A stretch of DNA of 64,000 nucleotides from Mytilus trossulus. Its lineage: Eukaryota > Mollusca > Bivalvia > Mytilida > Mytilidae. Numbering within the stretch: the first letter of the stretch is position 1; every line of letters begins with the position of its first letter. The notes below the pieces were generated by a model, which made no database searches, was not told where the DNA came from, and was given only the letters and a program-made list of their open reading frames with translations. Of the stretch, positions 26,101 to 37,814 are shown in pieces. A program made the translations under genes and the position numbers. The stretch lies in assembly GCF_036588685.1 (NCBI RefSeq), contig NC_086374.1:91692059-91756058 (forward strand), in the 5' to 3' direction.

Positions 26101-29100
26101 ATATCGTCAGTGGAACGTTATTAGTATTGCACATGCTGATTTATCCGTATTAGGGCTTATTTGCTCATATCATTTAATAATATAATTTATCACATATTTT
26201 GTACTGATATGTACGTTTTTGCATGGCTAATAATAGCCGGAAGTCAAGGTTGGTTATCACCCCTCTGGGCCGATATCGATATCAGCCCTCGAAATCCATA
26301 TCAAGCCCCCGAGTTTAACTTCCGGTAACCTGTCAATCAAAGGCTATTTGTAAACAAGTTGAACACAATGAAAAGAAATTTAGAAAGTTACAAATGAGCT
26401 GTAGAAGAACTTGTAATGTAACACTTTAAAGTCGTTTAATATTTGCAATTCGTAGAATTAATATATTTATTGTTAATTTATTTCTGAAAATTTTCACAAA
26501 ACATTGTTATCCTACTGTGATACGAACTGTTTTTTTTTTGTTTTTTTCAGTAACTCAACGGCACTGTGATACATTTATTTATTGTTTTATTTTTGATTTT
26601 TGATGAAAAATCAAACTGAATTTGGTGTAAGCTATTTGTTTTCTCCTGCTTGAAAATATGTGATGAATAGATTATAACATATCATTTTCCATATGGTCCA
26701 TGGTATCAGCCCACGACCCATATCAAGCCCTCTGGCTTGATATGGGAGTCTAGGGCCGATACCAGGGCCATATGGAAAATGCCATGTAATAATCTATAAG
26801 TATTGAGTGGCCCATTACACTTTCCATACAATATATTTTGTATAGAGAGTGTTGTGTGCAGCACAGTACATTTTATTGAAAATGTTATATCTTCTTTTTA
26901 ATAGAGGAGTTGTCACTGTTGTGTGCCACACATAAGATCAAAATACAGAAAAGCATAGAATTTATCAAAAATTTCAAGCACAAGAAATTATGCAAATTCC
27001 ATGATTAAAAATAATTCCGAGTTGAAATAATAGCCTGTTATATGTGCTTATGGACAGTAGTCAGTTATCAATCAATAAATTGACCATTCACATTTTGCAA
27101 TTCAGCCTTTAAAAAAGGCATTTAAATATCTAACTAAAGTAATGTAGTTTTTTTATAAGTGTGAGATTCGTCAGATTATTGACCACACAAGAGGTCAGTT
27201 CATTTCCCTGGTTCCATCAAACTATTTTAAAAGTCTTCCTCATACTGTAAATTTATAAATCATTGCATGCATTTCTTATTGGAAATTTGTCCTTTTGGAC
27301 TTAATGCAATTATTTTTTCAAGATTGAGAGAAAAAATTCTTAAAAGTTTAAATTGTTGCAAATATAACCCAGTATTTTTCACAATAATGCAAACATCACA
27401 ATAATTTTTGAATTTACAGTAATAGCATTTATTAATTAAATGGTCATAAACAAAATACAATTATTCAGCAGAATACACACTTGACTAGCATTTGGTTTAA
27501 TGTTTTAGTTACTTACACCATGGCTTATTCTGTCTTTGAATTCAATATAAGCAAATCCTCTAGACCGTTGTTTAGCTTTTTCCTGAGGTATTCTAACCTT
27601 CTTCACTCCTCCTATTATGGAAACAAAACCAATTTTAGAAATAACTTTATAATACAACTAATATTTCTAACTAACTATTGAGTTGATCTCCAAATACCTC
27701 TGATGGTCATATAAGTGATATAAACATTAATATAGATATAAATAGACAGGGTAATTGTGCACTTGAATTTTTCTAGGACTGTTTAATTTCATATTTAAGT
27801 TCAAAAATATATGATAAAAATCTGTTTTACCTTTAAAGATTAATGTTTTGAGGATCGAATCAGACAATAAAAAGATTTTCCTTTTTTTCACTTGCAAGAG
27901 AAAAATTCATCATCAATGTTTCTTAACTTAATTTGACAAAATCCAACCATACTGGCTGCTTAAAGTGGATTATTTTTCATTATTTTACTTATAAATATTA
28001 GTGATTAAAAAAAACCCAACATATTTTAGATTTTTTGTACATGTATATCTCATAGCTAGTGCTTTGAACTGATCAAAATCTGAAAACTGTTCATACCTTT
28101 TAAATGTCTATTATGTAAATTTGGATTTTATCTGTAATATTATCACAACTACAACTAATTACATAACTAAGTAGCATGTGTGACCAACCATGCATGTCTG
28201 ACTGATTTTGCTTGGTTATTTACTAATGAAAATTTGTTTTTACTTAAATATTTAAGGAGGTAAGTCATTAAGTCTATATTATTACATGTCTAAATGAAAA
28301 TGTTAAACGAAATGTTAATTAATGTATGTAATAACTATGATAATAGTAATGATTTTATGGTTCTGATCCTTTCTGGAATTAAATGATTTTTATAGAATAA
28401 AGATAATAACATAGATCTGTCTGAACTTTTTTAATGTTTCATTTTAGTTTATAAAAAATGTTTTTTTCTGTTACAAATCATAATGTATTGTTTTATGTGT
28501 ACATGGTATGCTGCCCACCAAGAGCCCTTGATTGGAATAATAAATATATTCTTGTTCTTATTTTTATTCTATAGCTAGGTTAAACAAGTTTTACCTACAT
28601 GTATATATAGACAATGTGGAATTATATAATTAACAGACATAAATACAAGCACTAAAACTAATTTAATGAATTTTGATTTTACCTGTTTTTCTAAAGTGTT
28701 CCTCTAGGTCTTCTTTAGTTACATTGTAAGGTAAATTTCCAATAAATAAAACGTAGTTTGTTTCTAACTTTGGTTTGGTATCTGATGTATTGTCACTTTC
28801 CTGTTTTATGTTATCATTCTTTTTGCTTGCCTTCTTGTCTGTACTATTTTTAACTTTGTCTTGCACTTTTGATTTGGCTGTTTTCTGTGAGTTTGGTGAT
28901 GCTTTCAATGGGGTTTGGTGATCTGACGATAACACTTTCTTGATTTGGTCTGACGGTTTAAATCCTCCTTTATTTTCAGTTGTTATTACAAAATGGTCAA
29001 CAGCACTAGGATTTGGTCTCAATCCTACAAACAGAAAATAATACAGCAATTCAATATTTTTGTATACATTATTTTGTTTTCCCTCATTTGTCATTCTATT

Positions 29101-30123
29101 TACCAGTAGAAATCATTTAAAGTATGTAAACAAGAACACAAAATAAGGGCTTTGTTCATTGTTGGAGGCTGTAAATACAATGTACGGTGACCTATAGTTG
29201 TTAATTTCTGTGTCATCTGGTCATTTGAGGAAAGTTGTCTTATTGGCTTTCACACCACATCTTCTTTTTATAATTAACAATGTTTTAAGTTTTTTTTGAA
29301 CAAGATGCATATTTTCTGATACTTTTTTTTTTTCAAAAGCTGAAGGTTGATTTTGATGGTGACACGGACAGGAATAAGCTACTGAAATCAGGAGACTTTC
29401 CTTGCCCATGAGTTAATGAAATGTACATTTTGTACATGTAACCAAGAGACGTCTGGGCCCATTTATTCATGAAGTGTAACCAGGAGTTATTATATATACA
29501 TTTGTAGGCCATTTGTGTTCATGTTGGTCATCTGTTGTATAGTTATTTTCCTGTTAATTGTCTTTTCTTGAAAAGAGTTATTGTGAGTTATCTTTGTCCT
29601 GTTTTGACCTAGAATCTAAATCCTGAATTTACTTGTATGGCTTTTGATTCGTTTACTCATATACCATGTATACATGTACATATAACTAAGACATAACTGT
29701 ACTTGTATTTGAAACTTTGCAGACATCCAAATGTAGATTTGCAGACTTTTACAGTCATAAATTGACTTAACCTGGCGACAAGCTACAATGTACATATAAG
29801 TAGCATAGGCAGCTGGCATGTAAATGGATATTTACAGTAAAAATTCTAATGAAAAATAAACAAATCATTCAAATTTAGTTATGATTTCAGTGTAAAATCA
29901 CCATTAAACAATAATTCCTCCAACTGATGTTAGTATTTGTTACATGGAAATGTATTTTATTTTGCTCCTAAATATAAACTACAATGACAATGTACAAAAA
30001 AAATGTAGGTGATGTCATAGGTAATGGTATGCTTTAATTACCTTCTCTTTTAGTTGCTCTCGTCTTTTGTTTTTCTGACCACCATTTCTGTCTTCTATCT
30101 TTCCTTGGTGTTGGGGAGGACAT
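23192..30123 (-). CDS. RRM protein, Nop6-like (nucleolar/ribosome-biogenesis type)
   Basis: Four coding exons on the minus strand: 30123-30042 (ATG at 30123), 29024-28683, 27608-27517 and 23341-23192 (stop TAA). All junctions have AG/GT and matching phases, giving 221 residues. The first ~115 residues are basic and low in complexity (MSSPTPRKDRRQKWW; many K and S). One RRM spans ~118-192: RNP2 VLFIGNL at 119-125 and RNP1 RGFAYIEF at 158-165. After the RRM come GRKINVEFTSVGG and a lysine-rich tail (RKDKLKQKNE). This ending, with a single C-terminal RRM, is what I know of the Nop6-like family, which in yeast is nucleolar and acts in small-subunit ribosome assembly; the role here is inferred from that. 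A 3' splice site (TTTTTGCAG) 33 bp before the ATG implies an upstream non-coding exon. The first base of exon 3 could also be 27611, adding one glycine. The introns (up to 4.2 kb) are full of repeats. Confidence 0.85.
24100..25530. mobile_element. inverted-repeat element with clusters of AGGCATTTT/AAAATGCCT palindromes
   Basis: It lies in intron 3 of the RRM gene. The outer ends are inverted copies (TATATGTTACAG, then CATTTTCTAAATTTAGGC on the left and the reverse on the right). Each end carries several short self-palindromic units of the form AGGCATTTTGTAAAATGCCT: four at 24136-24280 and about four at 25339-25508, some reading AGTCATTTT or GGCAATTT. The ~1.05-kb interior has short frames only (for example 24788-24985) with no recognised domain. 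Confidence 0.65.
25533..27042. mobile_element. ~1.5-kb TIR element abutting the previous one
   Basis: Terminal inverted repeats of ~75 bp: 25533-25611 (TAACAGGCTATTATTTCAAC ... TTTCTTGTGCTTGAAAT) and 26970-27042 (the same, inverted). Inside are two direct copies of a ~90-bp segment (25755-25855 and 25985-26072: GAACGTCCCGTATTAGCCC, then TTTTTTCTGTATTGGCCCT) and a hairpin (26669-26797). It has no coding capacity and lies in intron 3 of the RRM gene. Confidence 0.6.
26669..26797. repeat. hairpin MITE with CCATATGG ends
   Basis: Arms of ~60 bp: TTTTCCATATGGTCCATGGT and CCATATCAAGCCCTCT on the left face GGCTTGATATGGGAG and CAGGGCCATATGGAAAA on the right. A related CCATATCAAGCCCCCGAG stretch lies at 26297-26316. 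Confidence 0.65.
28255..28420 (+). repeat. LINE 3'-tail fragment
   Basis: The sequence TATTATTACATGTCTA, AATGTTAAACGAAATGT and GATTTTATGGTTCTGATCCT match the tail at 35165-35300 of the LINE copy whose C-terminus lies at 34940-35050. It is intronic in the RRM gene. Confidence 0.5.
29213..29268 (+). repeat. short copy of the GTTGTCT-tail family
   Basis: GAGGAAAGTTGTCTTATTGG and then CACACCACATCTTCTTTTTA match the terminal piece of the dispersed tail family. It lies upstream of exon 2 of the RRM gene. Confidence 0.5.
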
Positions 30124-30356
30124 TTTATTTCCATCAGATGTTCAAAAGTTACCCTGCAAAAACAAAAGCGTTTTTTTAAGAAATACATTTAGTAGATTTT
30201 AAAACTGACTGCCTAAAAGGCAAAATGAAAGGGGGCCACTGGTATTTTTGAAAAAGTGGGTGCACTTTGGGAAAATGTGACGTTACCACAAGGGTCTAAA
30301 TAGTTTGGTATATAGACTTGTGCAAGTGTAAAGGAAACAATATTCAACAATGTTCA

Positions 30357-31143
30357 ACAGTCAAGGGTCTAACTTAAATAAGTTATCAGGGAAAAATAAC
30401 ATGCATGTGTTATTACAGACACTTTCATGCGTTGTCTACTCTTTTTTCCTGAATCTGTAATAACATATGTTGGTTATCAGTTAAATATATCATAAATATT
30501 TTATCTTTAATGGGCACTTGGGAATTCTTAAAACTTTTGCTCAGTAGCTTAATAAATTACCTTGATAACTAATTTTCTAATTCCATTAATACGATTATGA
30601 TTAACCATGGTAAATCATTGAGGCAAGGCTTTTAAGGGCAAATTTAAACTAAGCTGTAATAACAAGGCTTAAGTTATTACAAGTGAGTAACTTACTTCAT
30701 GTATATAAGGGTAAATGAGACACTTGGAATCTTACGCAGTGCCTCATTACAAGCTCTGATCATATTTCTTGCAATGAATTGAAATACATTCTTATTCAAG
30801 TCAAAGCAAAGCATTTAAAGAGATATAGAGAAGCTGTAATAACACCCATTGGTTATTGCAGGAATACATTTTCTGTAATAACATACTGTAGGTGTACTAT
30901 GCATGTTTGGTAAACTATGAGCTGTTATACATTTGTATATTTGCAAAGATTAGTATACATAAAGAAAATTATAATATCAATAGAACTTAAGAAAAAATTA
31001 ACAAAATAAAGGTTGTATATATATTTTCCCTTTGAAACGTGTAACATACATATGTTATCACAGTTTTTTTGATATTTTAGCTCACATTAAAAACATGTAT
31101 GTTATTTTTCTCTAATAACTTATTTAAGTTAGACCCTTGACTG
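30357..31143. mobile_element. ~790-bp MITE-like TIR element
   Basis: Terminal inverted repeats of ~55 bp: CAGTCAAGGGTCTAACTTAA at 30357 and its reverse complement ending at 31143, continuing through AATAAGTTAT and AAAAATAACAT. TTCA lies on both sides and may be the target duplication. The interior has AT-rich sequence with repeated GTAATAACA motifs and no open frame. It sits just upstream of the RRM gene start codon, in the presumed first intron. Confidence 0.7.
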
Positions 31144-31144
31144 T

Positions 31145-31755
31145 TCATCCAATGAAGTTAGATACAGTTGTATTAGCATACTGGTTACTACACATTTTAA
31201 GGAGATACATTCAATGGATATACATTGCACAGTAATACTGGTACCTGCAAATGTAGACACTTTTTGACAACTTTTTAAACATAACAGGACCAACATATTT
31301 CATTACCTTCATTTTTTCAATGCACTTAATCGCAATAGAAAAACAATGGATACCTGGCAATCATTTGTGATAAGTTGGGACTAATACACAGAATGTATCT
31401 AAGGGGGCCTTGATGGCAAACTGGTCTACATGTACATTGTATGTACATGATGGAAATATAGTATTGTTGTATATTATGTTAGTTATACGTCCTTGCTCCA
31501 CCATAAACGGCACGAATAAAAACTGGCATCAAAACACCAACAATAAATCAATATGAACAGATGAATGTATCTTTTATTTTCTCCCTTGTTTTACTGTCTT
31601 CTTCTCTCCATATAAGCTTCCTTTATAAGGAACACCAAGGATTATCTCCAAGTAAAAGTACTATTTACACATTAAAATATATGTATGTTATATATATTTT
31701 AAAAGTTAATATCCACCAGTATAATACACAGTAAAAGAAAACTCTTTCTATTTAC
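31145..31755. other. presumed first intron or upstream region, nothing recognised
   Basis: AT-rich and non-coding. No feature was supported. Confidence 0.35.
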
Positions 31756-31759
31756 ACAT

Positions 31760-32642
31760 AAAATCCGAGTGTCTTTTATAAACGCAGTGATATTGTTGGC
31801 TTTTTTTAAAACTACCTCTACCCTTTTTTATTGGGAAAATATGCGTCATTTTCATCAAATTGGGAAATTTAAAATAAACCATGAATTTGACTGAAACTTC
31901 AATTTTACTGACCCACTTTCAAGAGCCAAACCCTGCTTTAAAATAAGACCCCATTTTGTCAGTGATGATACATAAACAGGTTGGGAACAAACTCTCTCTA
32001 TGGTGATTATACCTGTATAGAGGGATAAACCTTCTATAGAGGGATAAAATTATCCCTCTATAGAGGGATATTTTTGTTTAGACTGGATTTAAATAAAAAC
32101 AGGGCAGAATGGCATTCTCTACTTATTATGGCAGTAACCTGCAACAGTTGATGTACCAATTGATGTACTTAGTTTAATATGCACATGCCCAGTTTGCTGC
32201 TTATCTGACAAAATATAAAATCTATTGTTCACCATGATTGAAAGCTGTGATGATCAGGTAAATTCTACTCACTTATTATGCCTCACTGAACAGAATTTCT
32301 ATTGTTAGATTTAACCTGAAATTTAAGAGGGTTTCTTATCGTCGAGTTGCAAGTTGCGAGTTAAGAAAGTCGAGTTGTGAGTTGTAAAAGTCGAGTTGCG
32401 AGTTACAAAAGTCGAGTTGCGAGTTACGAAAGTCGAGTTGCGAGTTACGAAAGTCGAGTTGCGAGTTACGAAAGTCGAGTTGCGAGTTACAAAAGTCGAG
32501 TTGCGAGTTACAAAAGTTGAGTTACGAGTTAGGAAAGTCGAGTTGCGAGTTACAAAAGTCGAGTTGCGAGTTACAAAAGTCGAGTTGCGAGTTACAAAAG
32601 TCGAGTTGCGAGTTAAGAAAGTCGAGTTGCGAGTTACAAAAA
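31760..32642 (+). repeat. left arm of a large inverted repeat, with 21-bp minisatellite
   Basis: This arm pairs with 37815-38810. Shared blocks in order: GTGATATTGTT, GGTTGGGAACAAAC, the CTATAGAGGGATAAA cluster (32016-32070), CTGGATTTAAA, GGGCAGAATGGCATT, ATCTATTGT, then the minisatellite. By eye the middle part is about 85-90 percent identical to the other arm. The outer limit is approximate. Confidence 0.7.
32341..32642 (+). repeat. 21-bp minisatellite, about 14 units
   Basis: The unit is GTCGAGTTGCGAGTTACAAAA with few variants. Because 21 is a multiple of three it stays open and reads (RVTKVEL)n or (CELQKSS)n; I regard these frames as by-products, not genes. The same array, inverted and longer, lies at 37815-38228. 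Confidence 0.85.
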
Positions 32643-33787
32643 TATTGTTTACACCGAGTTGTCAGGTTTGATTCACATTTGATAAACAAAACATGCATGT
32701 ACCCGAACTTAGTTATTCCCGTGATTGTGGGATTTGAAACAGTTATATGTGATACTTATTTATAAGAGTCTAATATAAGTTAAGTTCTGGAAGCCTTTAA
32801 AAAAATAATTTATCCTTAATGGACGAGTTCGATCTTATTTAATCCAAATGAATGCTTTTACACTACAACATAAAAAGAACCGATCTGACCACAAATTACC
32901 TTTCATAAACAAATAATCTTAAAAATAGTAAAGAAAGTTCTGCAAATAGCGCGAACTATAACACATTGCAAAATCATAGAGAAAATAGTTTGCTCATTGA
33001 ATTTCGTATGGACTTATTAATCATTATTTTGGATCATACATCACAAGTCATTTAACAAAGATACATGTATGTGTGTAGACTATCGCTAAATAACGAACGG
33101 CCAATGCAGTTGAAGATGAGGATTTGCAGCAAACAAATAGAACTTATTGATTTAGAAGATAATAAAAAATAGCCGAATATATGTTTACTTTGAGTATTCC
33201 ATTTATCATTTTTAAACACGCCAAACATGCGCAGATTTATTTTCATATCTGAATATAATATTCACCTGGAAAAAAGGCGATTGATCTAAGCATTTACACT
33301 TGTCAAATAAGATTGATCTTTTTAAAAATACATCGATATCTGGAAGTAGACTTTTTAAGACCGATTGAAGATGATCTTTTCCGTTTTCATTATTCCATCC
33401 ATCGTTTTGAAAAACGTGTGTTTTTGCCGCCAAACATAGGTAGTAATTCCCATGCAATCGTGAGAGATATGTACAATAAAAGTGAATTATGTGCTAAAAT
33501 AGACAATTTGCTTACTTCTAATTTTTATTCCCAAATTGGAGTTAACTAAGGGGATATTTTGAATCCCAACCTTTTCAAGACTTTTATAAATGAATTTTAC
33601 CGGATGCATTTAATGAAACCCCAGATGCTGTTGATATTAATGACCGCATAATAATAATATTGAATGCTTTAATTCATCCATACACATACATTATTTTTTC
33701 AAAAAGCTGCAATATTCATAATTTGGAAGTTTTTGCTTTTAAAGTTTGACTTTTGTTATCAAGTCAGTTAAGCAAAAGCTTTGCTAT

Positions 33788-34067
33788 ATAGATATAGGAA
33801 GATGTGGTGTGAGTGCCAATGAGACAACTCTCCATCCAAATAACAATTTAAAAAGTTAACCATTATAGGTTAAAGTACGGCCTTCAATGCGGAGCCTTGG
33901 CTCACACCGAACAACAAGCTATAAAGGGCCCCAAAATTACTAGTGTAAAACCATTCAAACGGGAAAACCAACGGTCTAATCTATCCAGATCTATATAAAC
34001 AAAACGAGAAACGAGAAACACGTATATATTACATAAACAAACGACAACTACTGTACATCAGATTCCT
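33788..34067 (-). repeat. reversed copy of the GTTGTCTCATTGGCACTCAC tail
   Basis: Reverse complement of 11443-11717 over its whole length with few changes: GAGTGCCAATGAGACAAC, TAAAGTACGGCCTTCAA, AAACGAGAAACGAGAAACAC. Probably a 5'-truncated retrocopy. Confidence 0.75.
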
Positions 34068-34324
34068 TATAGTTTGGTAAAATTTTGGAACACAAAAAGA
34101 ATAGATTTAAAGAGTAATAAATTAGATTTTTATTTCAAATTAAAAACTTGTTTTTCTAAAGAAATGAATCTACATGAATCTTAAAACAATTTTTTAATGA
34201 AGTGTCGTCATATGTAAAATCAGAATCAGTGCCCACGATCTCAAAATAGAAAGAGACAAGATATAAAACTTTGTATATATAACCGGAAGAAAAGTGACTT
34301 CAGGAACTTTTACAATAATTCGAA

Positions 34325-34470
34325 AAGTGCTTTAGATGAACTCTCGTTTTAGATTGAATATTTGTATGAACTCTCATTTAAGATTGAATATTTCTATGAA
34401 CTCTCGTTTTAGTTTTAAATTGAATATTTCTCATTTTAGTTTTAGCAGAATATTTCTTGTTTTATTCTTA
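34325..34470 (+). repeat. short tandem repeat, ~35-bp units
   Basis: Three to four imperfect copies of ATGAACTCTCGTTTTAG followed by ATTGAATATTT. Confidence 0.6.
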
Positions 34471-36136
34471 AATATAAATTAATGTTTCTTATTTCAAGTA
34501 TCCAAAGAGATTATAGATTTACTATTTTACAACTTAATCCGATGGATGTCAAACGTGCGAGATAATACATGTATCTAGCACTTGAACTACAAAAGCAATT
34601 ATCGCTATTTTACTAAGTTCAGCCGGAGGACAATAATCCTATTATTATTGCATAACATTGGACAACTATATCTATATTTTACAAGAACCTTTTAGAATGT
34701 TTTAAGATCCTTAACCTGGGATTAAAGAATTAATTTATGTTTTGTAAACTGTTGCTTGGGCAGTCTTCCCCTAGCTTTCAAGCTGTAAACTTGTGAATAA
34801 ATTTGTATATATATTTTATACGGTCTTGCGTTTAAAGCAGCCATAGTGTCAATTATAGACCTACAGACTTTAATGTAACCCGTGCCGAACTTCACGGACT
34901 CATACCGCTAGTTCACGGGGTTATATATATAGCAAGAGACCATTTTAAAGGATTCAATTTGTAAGAAATGTAGTTGAAGATGAACAACATTGCATTACAA
35001 GTTGTCTAGCATGTACAAAGATGATCTGTAGGGAGATGTTTTTCAAGGAGATATTTTCAGTATTTTTGCTAATTTTTCATATCTCTCAAATGAGACAAAA
35101 TTTGTTTTGTTATGTATATTTTAGAATGTGTCTGTACATAAATATTTAGGGAACTACATGTACATTTGTATATTATTACAAGTCTAGATGTTAAACGAAA
35201 TGTAAATGAATATAAAAAATTATGTTACTTAACAATGATATTTGTAATGATTTTATAGTTCAGGTCCTGTCTTGAATTAAATGTATGTGACTTATTTAGA
35301 ATAATATTTCGTTTCAACGTATAAAATATGGCAGTGGCTGTTTTGTCGACTCCCCACTTCGGGGTATTTTACCAGCTCCAGCAGAAAAGCGACTTATAAA
35401 GAGTTTTGTTATTTTGCCGGTTTTAATTATTAAGTGAAAAATAACTTATAATTGACAATATCAAACATGTGAACACTATATAACTCAAGTTTCAACCTAA
35501 GTGACTCAGTTTAATAAGTTACCCAACCTTTAATAAAAAAAAAGACTTATAAAATCACGATGTAGCAATAATCATTTTATACTTTCCAATTAAATCTTAC
35601 CTTTAAATGGTGCAAATGTAGTTATTACAATAGTATCTTTGACAGCTACATTTATAAAATAAAGAATAAAAACGGATCAAAGAGACAGCAACCAAATCAA
35701 AATATACAATTCAACCAAAGGTAATTGGGTCTACAACACAGCGAAAAATCACACACCTAGAGGGAGCCCTGAGCAGGCCCCAAAACACAATATTAGATAG
35801 ATCAAGAATAAAGACGCCATTATATGCTGCTAAATATAAAGATGAACCAATATTAAAACATATACAAGAGCAACAAAGGCTAAAGGTTCCGAGTAACATA
35901 GGTCAGACACAAAAATGTGGCAGGTTTAAACTGGTTTTATTCACGCCATCATATCCCCTTTATCTCTAGCTAGCCAATGTATAAATATATTTAATTTTAA
36001 CATCCTCACTTTTGAGTGTCACTGACAAACAATATATTTTGCGGTCCTTAACGAATATTGCCCGGCTCTGCAGCTGCCCCAAACAAGCCCACTTTAAACA
36101 AAATCTGCATAAGGGATGTTTTACATATAATGTACT

Positions 36137-37517
36137 CATTTCGCCTTAGCTGTGAATTCCAGGTAAAAAAGGAATAAAATATACTAAGGCCAGATGGGAA
36201 TTGAACTAAGGCGAAATGTGAATTTAAATAAAAAATATTAAATAAACAAATTAAACCTTTGTGTTTTTATAGCAATTTGAACAACATGTAATAAGGGATT
36301 TGTTTCTCTTTAATTATTTTTTTTAATAAATTAAGCCGGTGATTTCAAAAGCTGTGAAATCAGGAAAAATCTACAATAAAATAAATGTAGTTGGAAAGTT
36401 GCTTCTATTGAAATATTGTTTGTTGATATTTCATAAAAGTTGCAATTTTTTTAAATTCTTGCAGTTAAAAAAATCAAAATAATTTAATTATCCTTTACAT
36501 TATGCAACACAAAAAGTTTAATAGAAAGGAAAACAAAGACTTGTTTAATTACATAACAGAAACTTTAATAAAAAAAATAATTAAAAAATCTCCAAAACTG
36601 TGCTATTAAAATTATATATCACAGATAAATTATCTGTTGTTGAATAACCCTTTCTAAAACCACATTGGTTTTCGTTTAAAATCATGAATTCTGTAGAGAA
36701 AAGATGTAGTCTCTCGCATAAAATTGCGGTAAAAAGTTTCCCCATACAACTAAAAATGGTAATTGGTCTAAAAATTTTGGGGTCCAACTTGCTACCCTTA
36801 TTTTTATAGACAGGCTTAATGTAACCAACTAGCCAACTGTCAGGTATAATACCAGTGCGAAATATAACGTTAAATAATTTTTCGTAAAATTAAATGAATA
36901 AACTAGCTGTAGACTTGATATATTCATCTATTATACGATCATCCCCAAATGCTTTATCATTTTTCAGGTTTTGATGCCCTTTAGAATTTCGTCTTTAGAA
37001 ATTCTTCTGTTTAGATCTTCATTAAGCCTATCGACATCATTAGGGTTTAGAGTTGGAATAGTTGTATTTTCTTCAATTTCTGGTGCAGCCTTCACATTTT
37101 TGAAAAAATCGAATAATTTGCCTTGTACTTGTATGATATTTGTCTTTATTTATTCATTAAAATATGAAATGTTCATATCCAATTTGTCATCTCTAATAAG
37201 ACTTTATTTACAAAATATAAAAATAACACATTAGTAAAAAAACAAAACACTTTCAGGAAAAAAAAAGAGCAACTATAAAAAGTGGGACACCAAAAATGAA
37301 AAAATATATCATTCCTTTAAAAAGTATTTAATGGTAGAATTTGACATCAAAATAACAAATATCAACTAATTGCAATACAAACAAAACATAACTTAATTTT
37401 ATTGTTTACAGAAGCTCCCATTTCGCCTTACTTAATTCTTGTGTACCTGAAAATTTGTACTAAGGCAAACTGGGATTAATTTTATATATAAATTTTGACA
37501 GCTAAGGCGAAATGAGA
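36137..37517. mobile_element. element with CATTTCGCCTTAGCTGT inverted ends
   Basis: CTCATTTCGCCTTAGCTGT at 36137 and its reverse complement (ACAGCTAAGGCGAAATGAG) ending near 37515. Further inner copies of CTAAGGCGAAATG and CATTTCGCCTTA lie at 36212 and 37429. The LINE fragment at 36581-37200 lies between them. It may be one element or two small ones around a LINE remnant. Confidence 0.5.
36581..37200 (-). pseudogene. LINE reverse transcriptase fragment
   Basis: On the minus strand, with one shift and one stop, the fragment reads RRISKDEILKGIK, NDKAFGDDRIIDEYIKS, then GIIPDSWLVGYIKPVYKNKG, PKIFRPITIFSCMGKLF and NENQCGFRKGYSTTDNL. This is the standard start of a jockey/CR1/RTE-type reverse transcriptase (fingers to motif 2a). 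The catalytic palm is missing, and both ends are lost. Confidence 0.7.
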
Positions 37518-37814
37518 ATAAGCCATAGTAAGTTGCTATCTCCCTTTACGTTTAATACGACTGTGCTTTGTATGAAATTTAAAAATAATTAAACTGCAAG
37601 CCATCTGCTGTATTTCAAAAGGCTATCTGCTTCTTCAGAAAATCATTACTATACGTAGATATTATCTAGTCCATTTTATATTTAAAAGAGACTCAGATAA
37701 AGTCCAAACAACAAAAATAATCAACAACACTATGTACAATTCTATAAGCAATCATCATTCCAAAATGTTATACAGTTACACCAAAATATTAAAATATTTT
37801 AGTTTCCACATTTT

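Larger units (their letters stand above)
33400..35300 (+). mobile_element. LINE copy, decayed and interrupted
   Basis: Part of the reverse transcriptase palm is at ~33430-33650 (AIVRDMYNKSE, then after a stop GDILNPNLFKTFINE and, shifted, PDAVDINDR). A later part is at 34085-34290 (ISAHDLKIER). The C-terminal VEDEQHCITSCLAC is at 34970-35012, followed by the 3' tail at 35165-35300. It is interrupted by the reversed tail-family copy at 33788-34067 and by ~650 bp of unassigned sequence at 34300-34940. It has many stops and shifts. Confidence 0.5.

Noticed and set aside
32396..32765. Open frames of RVTKVEL/CELQKSS repeats as a repeat-protein gene
   Set aside because: The frames come from a 21-bp minisatellite with no stop in its unit; there is no start context, flanking exon or codon bias. 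The inverted array at 37815-38228 gives the same frames.
34300..34940. Solo LTR
   Set aside because: It has an AATAAA and a CCCGTG/CACGGG stem near its end, but I found no TG...CA borders, target duplication or second copy.
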